A stretch of DNA of 13,856 nt from Candidatus Rokubacteria bacterium RIFCSPLOWO2_02_FULL_72_37 (GCA_001790315.1 MGCE01000006.1:1-13856); one strand, 5' to 3'. Positions 1-6,665 are shown, counted from the stretch's first letter. The notes: generated from the sequence alone by a model not told the origin. Program-made: numbers and translations.

Positions 1-2
1 CC

Positions 3-41
3 GTCGCCACGACCGCCGAAGTGTAGTGGCGACTTTTCGCC
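3..41 (+). terminator. Possible hairpin/terminator-like element at window edge
   Basis: GTCGCCAC (3-10) and GTGGCGAC (26-33) form a perfect 8-bp inverted repeat with a 15-nt loop, followed at once by TTTT (34-37). A second, mutually exclusive 5-bp stem pairs GGCGA (28-32) with TCGCC (37-41). It could end an upstream transcript or act as an attenuator. The T-run is short, so a rho-independent terminator is only weakly supported. Confidence 0.3.
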
Positions 42-138
42 TAAGTGCCCGAAACTACAACCCTGCCCCCCTCGAACTGCGGAAGTTGGGCTAGCGACTG
101 ATCCGGCGCCGACTATCAGGTGCCTGGAGGAGGTCACG

Positions 139-333
139 ATGCTGCGTTCGACGGGCGAGCCGGCGGCCGAAGCGGCCGCGACAACCTTCTCATCCCGGCC
201 GCCGCGTCGGCGCCGGCCGAAACCGCCTTCGAGCGCCGAGGGCTCCCGTCGGAACCTCCCGCCCCTCGCCGAGCGTATCGCCCGCGTGCTGGCCGACCTG
301 TGTGACGACGCTCGTCGTTCGGAGAATGCGTGA
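139..333 (+). CDS. Small hypothetical protein, 64 aa
   Basis: I do not recognise this protein. The ATG at 139 is preceded by a very strong Shine-Dalgarno run (GGAGGAGG, 125-132) at good spacing, and third codon positions are mostly G/C, so it is probably translated. Residues 1-40 are low-complexity, rich in Ala, Pro, Arg and Ser, with a basic run PPRRRRPKPP. Residues 41-62 look like one amphipathic helix (LAERIARVLADL) ending in acidic and basic residues. There is no signal peptide or membrane segment. Its stop overlaps the GTG of the next small ORF (GTGA at 330-333), so the two are probably translationally coupled. Short proteins of this make-up are often seen beside recombinases or other accessory genes, but nothing here shows that. 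Confidence 0.55.
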   Translation: MLRSTGEPAAEAAATTFSSRPPRRRRPKPPSSAEGSRRNLPPLAERIARVLADLCDDARRSENA

Positions 334-590
334 GCGTCGTCGTCTCCGGGCCGCGGCGCGTCTATGTCCTGTTGCTCTTCTGGCAGCGGCTGACCGAGCG
401 GTGCGCCACCTGCCCACGGTCGCTCTCGCGAATGGGGGACGTCATCGGCGTCGGCGAAGCGCGCGGTGCCGTGCCGCCCTGCGACGTCCTGTGCCGGCTT
501 GTGATGCGGGTGGGCCTGCGGCGCGTGTTCTGGAGGCGCCTGATCGGGTTGACCTTACTCATCCTCGATCCCGACCGTAAAGGGCAATGA
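330..590 (+). CDS. Small Cys-containing hypothetical protein, 86 aa
   Basis: Unrecognised. It starts at a GTG that overlaps the stop of the preceding ORF by four bases (GTGA), and it lacks its own clear ribosome binding site, as expected for coupled translation. Codon third positions are G/C-rich throughout. It holds a CxxC pair (ERCATCPRS, about residues 25-28) and two more cysteines (PPCDVLC, about residues 51-55), so a small metal-binding fold is possible. The chain is strongly basic, with hydrophobic segments at about residues 12-18 and 72-78 that are too short to be clear membrane helices. A spurious reading frame cannot be excluded. Confidence 0.45.
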   Translation: MSVVVSGPRRVYVLLLFWQRLTERCATCPRSLSRMGDVIGVGEARGAVPPCDVLCRLVMRVGLRRVFWRRLIGLTLLILDPDRKGQ

Positions 591-616
591 CGATGTGCGG
601 CGCTCTGGAATCGTTC

Positions 617-633
617 GTGATTCGCGAGATCAC
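617..633. promoter_or_regulatory. 17-bp dyad, candidate operator
   Basis: GTGAT (617-621) and ATCAC (629-633) are inverted around a TCGCGA core, giving a compact dyad about 43 bp upstream of the strong RBS that begins the BFN/iron gene run. The position suits a repressor or activator site for the whole run. It does not match a Fur box. No convincing -35/-10 pair was found beside it. Confidence 0.3.
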
Positions 634-675
634 CTCTCTTACGGGCGCCTCACCAATTCAGGAAAGGAGCGCGAG

Positions 676-726
676 ATGTTGACGGGACGACAACTGCTCA
701 GGCTGGGTGGGTGGACTGATCAATGA
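676..726 (+). CDS. 16-aa leader peptide coupled to the BFN gene
   Basis: A short ORF with an excellent ribosome binding site (GGAAAGGAG, 661-669) six bases before ATG 676. It encodes 16 residues (MLTGRQLLRLGGWTDQ) and its TGA overlaps the ATG of the next gene (ATGA, 723-726). The downstream gene has only a weak G-rich stretch of its own, so ribosomes loaded here probably re-initiate on it. The peptide has no run of a single amino acid typical of attenuators, apart from three Leu and one Trp. It was located by hand because it is too short for routine ORF calling. Alternatively it is the remnant of an older start site. Confidence 0.5.
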   Translation: MLTGRQLLRLGGWTDQ

Positions 727-1214
727 CGCTGATGCGGATCCGGGAGATCAACGCATGCCCGAAGCATCCGAGGACCACGGTCGTCCTCGAAGATCTCGAT
801 CGGCAAGCGACCCTCACGTTCTACGCGGACCGCGACGAGGCACGCCGTCTGACACAGGAGATCGCGCGGCGCGGTTGTGCCTGCCACCCGATCTACGACT
901 TCGTCCAGGCGCTCCTCCTCGCTCTCGACGGGGATCTGACGCGGGTCGTGCTCGGGGACGCAGGCGGGCGCGGGATCGGTGGCCGCGTCTACGTGCGTTC
1001 CGGCGGGAGCGAACTGGGCGTGCCGTGCTATCCGCCCGATGCGCTCGCGTTGGCGCTTCGAGCCAATGTCCCCATTTACGCGACGGCCGATGCCCTCGCG
1101 CAGTCGGAGCGGGTGATGCCCGGTGACCGTGGCGAGTCCCCCGCCGTGGCTCAATGGCTCGCGCGGGTGCGACCCGAAGACTTCTCCGCTCATGGCCCGC
1201 AAGACGCGTCATGA
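723..1214 (+). CDS. BFN-domain (DUF151, bifunctional nuclease family) protein
   Basis: This 163-aa protein has the BFN fold signature. The N-terminal half (LEDLDRQATLTFYADRDEARRLTQEI, described here by position 22-47) corresponds to the usual 'interface with the EAE helix', followed by a helix where the family has PxxHDL (here HPIYDF, 55-60). It ends with the conserved xxPPDALALALRxxVPIYA block (about 108-126). Family members have been described as nucleases or as small regulatory domains; the substrate here is unknown. Unusual cysteines and histidines (C12, H15, C52, C54, H55) could form a metal site. The start was chosen at ATG 723, which overlaps the leader ORF; ATG 732 is an in-frame alternative. 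It precedes the iron genes in the same orientation, but a functional link is not shown. Confidence 0.8.
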   Translation: MTLMRIREINACPKHPRTTVVLEDLDRQATLTFYADRDEARRLTQEIARRGCACHPIYDFVQALLLALDGDLTRVVLGDAGGRGIGGRVYVRSGGSELGVPCYPPDALALALRANVPIYATADALAQSERVMPGDRGESPAVAQWLARVRPEDFSAHGPQDAS

Positions 1215-1287
1215 GGCGCGCCCTCGCGGCAAGGACAGCGGGACTGGTGAGGATACGGCGCCGACAGAATTCAACCAACCCCGCGCG

Positions 1288-2895
1288 ATGAGAAGAGAGC
1301 CGGGCGCACGAGTTGCCGTGCTCACGTTAGCCCTGGGATTGGCGGTGTGGGTGGCCGTCGGCGCAGCGCCGCCGCCCCCCTGGTCGGAGGTCGCACGCGA
1401 GGTCTCGATCATCCTCGACCGCGCCGCAGCCGCCCACGCCGCGCGTCAGCCGGAGCGCGGCCTCGAGCTCGTCAGCGAGGCGTACTTCGGGGTGTTCGAG
1501 GAGAGCGGCATGGAGACCGCGATCCGCCGCTACGTCTCTGCCCGTCGGGCCAGGGAGATCGAGCGGATGTTCGGCGGCATCCGGCAGGTCATCCGCGCGG
1601 GCGTGGAGCCCGGCGAGGTCGGACGGCAGGTTGCGACGCTCCGGGACACCCTGGAGGCCGAGGCCCGCGAGCTCGAGCGACAAGGGGTGACCCGGGACGA
1701 TCTCCGCCCAGAACCGGAGGGACCCAGGCCCGCGGACACTGACGGCGCGGCGGCACAGATTTCCCCCGATGCGGCGGGGCAGCTCCTGGCCCGGCTCGAC
1801 GAGGCCGCCGCCCGCTACGGCAGGGGTGCTCGCGGCGAGACCCTGGCGCTTCTCGACCGCGCGTACTTCGACCACTTCGAGGGCCAGGGGCTCGAGGCCG
1901 CCATCGGCGCCAGGGCTCCGGGCCGAAAGACGGCGATCGAGGCTCGGTTCATCCGAATCCGTGGCCTCATCTCCGCCGGCGCACCGCCGGAGACCGTGGC
2001 GGGCGAGATCGACATCCTCCGGCGCGAGATGGGGGAGGCGATCGCCCTGCTCTCCCGAAGCGGCGGGCCGTGGCAGGCCGTCTTTGCCGGCGCGCTCATC
2101 ATCGTACGGGAAGGCTTCGAAGCCATCCTGATCCTCATGGCCCTCCTCACCTATCTGGTCAGGGCCGGCCATCGCGACCGCACGAGGACTGTCTATGGGG
2201 CCGCCGGGGTGGCCATCGTCGCCAGCCTGCTCACGGCTCTCGCGCTTCGATCGCTGACACGGCTGGCCGCCCAACACGCGGAGCTGCTCGAGGGCATCAC
2301 GATGCTGATGGCAGCCGCGGTGCTCGTCTACGTGAGCTACTGGCTCACGAGCAAGACCGAGACGCGCCGGTGGCAGGCCTACCTCGACTCGAAGGTCCAG
2401 GCATCGCTCGGGACGGGTCGGGTCGCGGCCCTCTGGGCGGCGGCGTTCCTTGCGGTCTACCGCGAGGGTGCCGAGACGGTGCTCTTCTACCACGCCTTGC
2501 TGGCCGGCACCGAGGACACGCGAGCGGTCCTCGCAGGCCTCGGGATCGGCGCCCTCGTCCTCGTAGGCCTGTTCGCGCTTCTGCGCACCGGCGCCCGGCG
2601 GGTCCCGATGCACGCGTTCTTCACCTGGACCTCGCTCTTGCTCTACGCGATGGCGTTCGTCTTTGCCGGGCGCGGCATCCGGGCCCTTCAGGCCGCCGGG
2701 GCGGTCGGCGCCTCGCCGACCCCGTGGCAGCTCACGGCGGACTGGTTCGGGCTCTATCCGACCTGGGAGGGCGTGGGCGTCCAGCTGCTGCTCCTGGCTG
2801 CGGCGGCGGTGGCGCTGCTCGTCGTCCTCGTGGGTCGCCCACGGAGCGGGGAGCACGGTGCCCCGGCGAGCGTTCCTTCGAAAGGAGACGTGTAA
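1288..2895 (+). CDS. FTR1-family high-affinity iron permease with duplicated N-terminal domain
   Basis: Inner-membrane iron permease of the FTR1/EfeU/FtrC type, 535 aa from ATG 1288. Both hallmark REXXE iron-binding motifs are present: REGFE (274-278) in the first membrane helix and REGAE (392-396) in the fourth. Seven membrane helices are predicted at about 265-291, 301-321, 330-353, 379-405, 413-434, 440-460 and 498-518. Residues 1-27 form a signal peptide (RREPGAR, then a hydrophobic core ending VGAA). Residues about 36-262 are two tandem copies of an all-helical extracytoplasmic domain, each with the signature AYFxxFExxGxExAI (65-79 and 192-206). The reading frame stays open upstream to GTG 1123 and ATG 1192, which would overlap the BFN gene, but 1288 is preferred because it begins the signal peptide; no good RBS marks any of them. 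The stop overlaps the next start (TAATG). Confidence 0.92.
   Translation: MRREPGARVAVLTLALGLAVWVAVGAAPPPPWSEVAREVSIILDRAAAAHAARQPERGLELVSEAYFGVFEESGMETAIRRYVSARRAREIERMFGGIRQVIRAGVEPGEVGRQVATLRDTLEAEARELERQGVTRDDLRPEPEGPRPADTDGAAAQISPDAAGQLLARLDEAAARYGRGARGETLALLDRAYFDHFEGQGLEAAIGARAPGRKTAIEARFIRIRGLISAGAPPETVAGEIDILRREMGEAIALLSRSGGPWQAVFAGALIIVREGFEAILILMALLTYLVRAGHRDRTRTVYGAAGVAIVASLLTALALRSLTRLAAQHAELLEGITMLMAAAVLVYVSYWLTSKTETRRWQAYLDSKVQASLGTGRVAALWAAAFLAVYREGAETVLFYHALLAGTEDTRAVLAGLGIGALVLVGLFALLRTGARRVPMHAFFTWTSLLLYAMAFVFAGRGIRALQAAGAVGASPTPWQLTADWFGLYPTWEGVGVQLLLLAAAAVALLVVLVGRPRSGEHGAPASVPSKGDV
2881..2887 (+). promoter_or_regulatory. RBS within the permease 3' end that sets the P19 start
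   Basis: AAAGGAG lies inside the last codons of the permease gene, seven bases before ATG 2895. The TAATG overlap and this site fix the start of the P19-like gene and indicate coupled translation. Confidence 0.7.
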
Positions 2896-3479
2896 TGCAG
2901 GCCCGACGACAATTCCTCACGGCCCGGCTGGCCGTTCTCGCGATAGCGGTTTTGCTCGCGGTCTTGCCGGCGTCAGCCGTGGAGACTCCCATCGGTGACA
3001 CCAAACGTGTGGCGGAGGCGGCGCTCGAGGTGGCCGCCGTCTATCTCCAGCCGATCGAGATGGAGCCGGCGACGCATCAGGGGCGTGTGCTCTATCTCAC
3101 GCGGGACAAGGCCGACATCCATCTCGAGGCGGACATCCACGCGCTGCCCGGCAGCAAGCACGGGTTCCGCGACGGCGAGTGGATCCCCGGACTCACCGTC
3201 CGCTTCGTGCTCAAGCACCTCGACTCGGGCGCCGAGCAGTCGGGGATCCTGCATCCGATGGCGGCCAGCGACGGCCCGCACTACGGCGCCAACCTCAAGA
3301 TGTCGGGCCTCGGCACCTATCGCCTGACGTTCCTCGTCGAGCCGCCGGGCCAGGTGCCCGCCGACGCCCCGGTGCGACAGGGCCTCGGACGCAGCGCTCG
3401 CGCCACGCCCTGGTGGAAGCCCTTCACGCTCGAGTGGACGTTCAAGTATTTCGGCCCCGGCAAGAAGGGCGGCTACTGA
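2895..3479 (+). CDS. P19/FetP/FtrA-family periplasmic iron-binding protein (canonical ligands)
   Basis: A 194-aa periplasmic protein of the P19/Tp34 family, the usual partner of FTR1 permeases (Campylobacter P19, E. coli FetP, Bordetella FtrA). Signal peptide about 1-28, ending ASA. The family's metal ligands are present with the expected spacing: H76 and E78 (HLEADIH), then M122 and H129 (HPMAASDGPHYG). These correspond to His42, Glu44, Met88 and His95 of Campylobacter P19 as I recall them, with the same intervals of 2, 46 and 7 residues. The C-terminal block (TPWWKPFTLEWTFKYFG) is typical. One element is odd: the family's GRH loop motif reads GRS here (about residue 165-167), and the following 'TD-ETGV' loop is altered. 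Mature protein likely binds Cu and Fe and hands iron to the permease. Confidence 0.9.
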   Translation: MQARRQFLTARLAVLAIAVLLAVLPASAVETPIGDTKRVAEAALEVAAVYLQPIEMEPATHQGRVLYLTRDKADIHLEADIHALPGSKHGFRDGEWIPGLTVRFVLKHLDSGAEQSGILHPMAASDGPHYGANLKMSGLGTYRLTFLVEPPGQVPADAPVRQGLGRSARATPWWKPFTLEWTFKYFGPGKKGGY

Positions 3480-3480
3480 G

Positions 3481-4947
3481 ATGGCGATCGTGGGCGTCGA
3501 GAAGGATCGCCCGGAACCGCACGGGCACGGTCCGTTGCCAGCCGCACCTGTCGCCTCCGAGTCGGGGCTCGCCACTCGTATCGAGATAGCTCTCCTGCGG
3601 TACCCTCGGTTCCTGCCGGGTCTCCACCTCTTCATGGTCTTTTTCTACCTGATGCTGATCCTCGTGCCGCCGTTCCTGGCGCGGCCGCCCGAAGACGCCA
3701 CGCCCTTCACGAGCTTCGTCCGTTTCTCCCAGTTCGTCTTCTGGTACCTGTGGTGGCCCTTCGTCGTCCTGTCGATGATCCTCTTCGGCCGAGCCTGGTG
3801 CGGTTTCCTCTGCCCGGAAGGAGCACTGGCCGCGTGGGCCTCGCGCTTCGCGGGGAACCGCCCCATTCCGCGCTGGATGCGCTGGGGCGGCATCCCGCTC
3901 GCCGCGTTCGTCGGCATCACGATCTACGGTCAGCTCACCGGCGTCTACGAGTACGCGGCGCCCCAGCTCCTGATTCTCGGCGGGTCGACGGTGCTGGCGA
4001 TGACCGTCGCGTTGATCTACACGCGCAGGGGCTGGGTCTGGTGCCGCTACCTGTGTCCGGTGAGTCTGCTCTTCGGGGTGTTCTCGCGGCTCGGCGCGCT
4101 GCACTTCCGGGTGGACCATTCGCGGCTGGAGTGCTGGCGGCCGTCGCCGGGTGAGACGGGGAGGAAGGATCCGTGCCCGGTCTTCATTTACCTCCCGAAG
4201 ATGGCGACGAACCGGTACTGCCTCATGTGCTTCCGCTGCGCCGGTTGGCGCGACTCGATCCACCTGGGGCTCCGTCGCCCGGGCGAGGAACTCCTCCACA
4301 TCAACACGGCCGAGCCGCTCTTCTGGGAAATCATCTTCCTCTTCGGCGCGATCGGTCTGCCCCTCGGCGTCTTCCACTGGACGGTCGATCCCCTGTTCCA
4401 GCGCCTCAAGCAGGGGCTCGGGAGTCTCGCCCTCGCCTCGGGCCTCGGCGGCCTGATGGGCTCGAGCGCCCCCTGGTGGCTCCTGTCCAACCATCCGGAC
4501 GCGGGCGAGGTATTCAACCTGCTCGACGGCGTGAGCATCGGGACCTTCCTGCTCGGCGCCACCCTCCTCGCCATCGGCCTCTTCTCGGTCCTCACCTGGG
4601 TCTCCGCCCGCCTGCTCGAGCCGACGGGGGCCGCACCGGCCGGGAGGCAGGAGATCTTCACCCGGATCGGCTACCTCTACACACCCTTGAGCCTCGCCTC
4701 GCTCTTCCTCGGCCTGAGCCAGCTCACGTTCGGCTACCTCAAGAGCGTCGGCTTCCCTGGGCTCGCGACTGACGTCATCCGGGGCTTGCTCCTCACGGCC
4801 GGGGCGCTCTGGAGCCTGCATCTCGCTCGCCGGATCCTGCGACTCCAGACCGCCGACGGACGGCGCGTGACGTTCGCGCTCCTGCCTCACGTGGCCGGCG
4901 TCATGCTCATCGTCGCCGCCTGGGTCCCCGTCTTCTACCTCTGGTGA
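3481..4947 (+). CDS. FtrD/NapH-like polyferredoxin integral membrane protein
   Basis: A 488-aa membrane protein with iron-sulfur motifs, starting one base after the P19-like gene. The first half carries two CxxxCP motifs at membrane boundaries, C107-C111 (WCGFLCPEG) and C188-C192 (WCRYLCPVS), as in NapH/CcoG/FtrD. A cytoplasmic-type loop follows with C218, C232 and a C247-xx-C250-xx-C253 cluster motif. This is less regular than two full CxxCxxCxxxCP ferredoxin motifs, so cluster type is uncertain. Hydrophobic segments include about 50-65, 85-102, 130-150, 155-178, and six or so more after residue 275, making the C-terminal half an additional membrane domain. In Bordetella, FtrD works with the FTR1 permease and is thought to move electrons to or from the iron site. 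The same role is inferred here from position between two P19-like genes. Confidence 0.85.
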   Translation: MAIVGVEKDRPEPHGHGPLPAAPVASESGLATRIEIALLRYPRFLPGLHLFMVFFYLMLILVPPFLARPPEDATPFTSFVRFSQFVFWYLWWPFVVLSMILFGRAWCGFLCPEGALAAWASRFAGNRPIPRWMRWGGIPLAAFVGITIYGQLTGVYEYAAPQLLILGGSTVLAMTVALIYTRRGWVWCRYLCPVSLLFGVFSRLGALHFRVDHSRLECWRPSPGETGRKDPCPVFIYLPKMATNRYCLMCFRCAGWRDSIHLGLRRPGEELLHINTAEPLFWEIIFLFGAIGLPLGVFHWTVDPLFQRLKQGLGSLALASGLGGLMGSSAPWWLLSNHPDAGEVFNLLDGVSIGTFLLGATLLAIGLFSVLTWVSARLLEPTGAAPAGRQEIFTRIGYLYTPLSLASLFLGLSQLTFGYLKSVGFPGLATDVIRGLLLTAGALWSLHLARRILRLQTADGRRVTFALLPHVAGVMLIVAAWVPVFYLW

Positions 4948-4962
4948 TGGAGTGAGACAACC

Positions 4963-5520
4963 ATGCTCAGACTTCTGATCGTGCTGTTCGCCGCTGCTCT
5001 GCTCCTTGTCCCCGGCGCTTCGGGCTCCGCCTTCGCGCAGGAGATCAATCTCGGCCCGGCTGTGACGCGTCCGGACACTGCGCTCACGCTGAAGGGCGAG
5101 ATCGGTCCCGCCCAGGCCATGGAGGGCGCCGACGTTGCCGGAGGGCCAGTCTTCGTGCCGGCCGAGCGCGCCGCGTTCTTCCTCGCCGTGAACGTGCGGG
5201 CGGCGCGGGGCAACAAGAACGGCTTCGGGCTCAACGAGTTCGTTCCCTACCTCACCGTCACGTACACGCTCACGCCCAAGGTGGGCGGCACGCCCCCCGT
5301 CCACGGCCAGCTCCACCCGTTCGTGGGCCGACAGGGGCTCCGGTACGGCAACAACGTGCTCGCACCCGGCCCCGGTCCCTACACCGTGACCGTCACCATC
5401 GAGCCTCCCATCAAGACGGGCTTCGGCCGGCACACGGATATGGAGACCGGCGTGACTCGGTGGTGGCCACCGTTCCAGGTGGAGTGGGCGGTGGACGCCT
5501 CGCGCATGGCCAAGCGCTGA
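4963..5520 (+). CDS. Second P19-like periplasmic protein with substituted metal ligands
   Basis: A 185-aa secreted P19-family paralogue (signal peptide about 1-25, ending SAFAQ). It aligns with the first P19-like protein almost without gaps, for example LHPFVGRQGLRYGNN against LHPMAASDGPHYGAN and KNGFxxxEFVPYLTV against KHGFxxxEWIPGLTV. All four main ligands are replaced: His76 to F73, Glu78 to A75, Met122 to F120, His129 to R127. It does keep the C-terminal GFGRHTDxETGV loop (H157) that the first copy has lost. A non-catalytic or heterodimer-forming role is therefore likely. RBS GGAGTGAG (4950-4957) precedes ATG 4963. It ends three bases before the copper oxidase gene. Confidence 0.82.
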   Translation: MLRLLIVLFAAALLLVPGASGSAFAQEINLGPAVTRPDTALTLKGEIGPAQAMEGADVAGGPVFVPAERAAFFLAVNVRAARGNKNGFGLNEFVPYLTVTYTLTPKVGGTPPVHGQLHPFVGRQGLRYGNNVLAPGPGPYTVTVTIEPPIKTGFGRHTDMETGVTRWWPPFQVEWAVDASRMAKR

Positions 5521-5523
5521 ACG

Positions 5524-6492
5524 ATGCGCCGCGTCCTCGTGCCGCTGGCACTGGTCGTGTCGCTGACCACAGGCCTGACGGTTCTCACCACCCTGCGCGG
5601 TAGCGCTCGCGAGCCTGCTCGGGTGCGCCACTACTACGTTCAGGCCGAAAACGTGGACTGGGTGCTCGTGCCGACGGGTTACTACGATGACAAGCTCGGC
5701 CGCGGGGTCGCCGCGGAGGACACCCGGTTCCCGGCCATCGTGCTGCGCGGCTACGAAAACCCCGGTTTCACGCGCCCGGTGCCACGGCCGGCCTGGATGG
5801 GCATCCTGGGCCCGATCATCGAGGCGCGGGTCGGCGACCGGATCCTGGTGCACTTCCGCAACCGCGACTTTGGCTACGGCCGCCCGCACAGTCTCCACAC
5901 TCATGGCCTCAGGTACCGGGTCGCCAGCGACGGCGGGTGGATGCCCCGTCAGAAGCCGCCACAGCCCGGGACCGCCGTGGCACCGGGCGAGGAATACACC
6001 TACGAGTGGGAAGCGGGGCCGGACTCGGCGGGTACGTGGTTCTACCACGACCACTCTGTGGACGCGGCGGACAACATCAGGCGCGGAATGCTCGGCGGCG
6101 TCGTCGTGCGGAGCCCCGACGAGCGGCCCGCCGACCGCGAGTACGTGCTCTTCTTCTCGACCTTCTCGCGCGCGGTGACCCGCCTGCGCCGCGACTTCTT
6201 CACGATCAACGGCATCGCGTTCATGGGCGGCCTGCCGGGCCTCGGAGCCCGCGTCGGCGACCGCGTGCGCTTCCGAGTGATCGGCATGGGCGATGAGTTC
6301 CACACGTTCCACCTTCACGGCCATCGCTGGACGCTCAGTGGACAGGTGGTGGACAACGTGGCGGTGGCGCCGGCCTCCACGGCCACCTTCGAGTTCGTGG
6401 AAGACGCGCCCGGCCTCTGGATGCTCCACTGCCATGTGCTCGATCACGCGGAGAACGGCATGATGCAGCACTACCTGGTGACGCACCGGTGA
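5524..6492 (+). CDS. Ceruloplasmin-like two-domain multicopper oxidase (putative ferroxidase)
   Basis: A 322-aa secreted protein with all multicopper oxidase motifs: HTH (125-127), HDH (175-177), HxxHLHGH (260-267) and HCHxxxHxxxxM (302-313). The type-1 copper ligands (C303, H308, axial M313) are only in domain 2; domain 1 has Asp176 where a Cys would be. It is thus a two-domain oxidase of the small-laccase arrangement, which forms trimers. Domain 1 begins HYYVQAENVDWVLVP and contains PAWMGILGPIIEARVGD, both closely resembling ceruloplasmin/hephaestin A-domains rather than plant-type laccases. Signal peptide or anchor about 1-30. Being placed with an FTR1 permease, it most likely oxidises Fe(II) to Fe(III) for uptake, as Fet3 does for yeast Ftr1; laccase-like or copper-tolerance activity is the alternative. 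Start ATG 5524 follows the previous stop directly. Confidence 0.9.
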   Translation: MRRVLVPLALVVSLTTGLTVLTTLRGSAREPARVRHYYVQAENVDWVLVPTGYYDDKLGRGVAAEDTRFPAIVLRGYENPGFTRPVPRPAWMGILGPIIEARVGDRILVHFRNRDFGYGRPHSLHTHGLRYRVASDGGWMPRQKPPQPGTAVAPGEEYTYEWEAGPDSAGTWFYHDHSVDAADNIRRGMLGGVVVRSPDERPADREYVLFFSTFSRAVTRLRRDFFTINGIAFMGGLPGLGARVGDRVRFRVIGMGDEFHTFHLHGHRWTLSGQVVDNVAVAPASTATFEFVEDAPGLWMLHCHVLDHAENGMMQHYLVTHR

Positions 6493-6665
6493 AACCCGGC
6501 GCCACCGACGTCGCCGTCCGGGCGGACGTCGAGTGCCGGTGCGACTGCGGCAGCCTCCTCGCGCGCTGGCGCGCCGGCGCGATCGAGCTTAAGTGCCGGC
6601 GCTGCAAGCGCCGAGTCGTGCTCGAGGTGCCGCCTCCGCGCGGAGAGGTACCGCGCGTGTCCTGA
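6489..6665 (+). CDS. Com-like zinc-ribbon small protein, 58 aa
   Basis: Found by reading the junction: GTG 6489 overlaps the oxidase stop (GTGA), giving a 58-residue protein. It contains C16, C18, C20 and then C36-xx-C39, in the context CDCGSLLA and IELKCRRCKRRVVL. This closely resembles the small zinc-finger protein Com of Mu-like phages, which activates translation of mom mRNA, and chromosomal Com-like ribbons. The first knuckle is CxCxC rather than the usual CxxC. The tail (PPPRGEVPRV) is probably disordered. Basic residues around the second knuckle (KCRRCKRR) suit nucleic-acid binding. Coupling to the oxidase and placement ahead of the porin suggest a post-transcriptional or DNA-binding regulator of this iron run, which is inference. 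Confidence 0.75.
   Translation: MKPGATDVAVRADVECRCDCGSLLARWRAGAIELKCRRCKRRVVLEVPPPRGEVPRVS

Noticed and set aside
1215..1287. Fur box or separate promoter before the FTR1 gene
   Set aside because: No Fur-like palindrome and no convincing -35/-10 pair in these 73 bases; the gene is more likely read from upstream, but that is unproven.
3442..6486. A 1014-codon open frame on the minus strand across the iron genes
   Set aside because: It is the antisense of four well-supported forward genes; its translation is low-complexity (His, Arg, Glu-rich) with no domains, a usual by-product of high-GC codon use.
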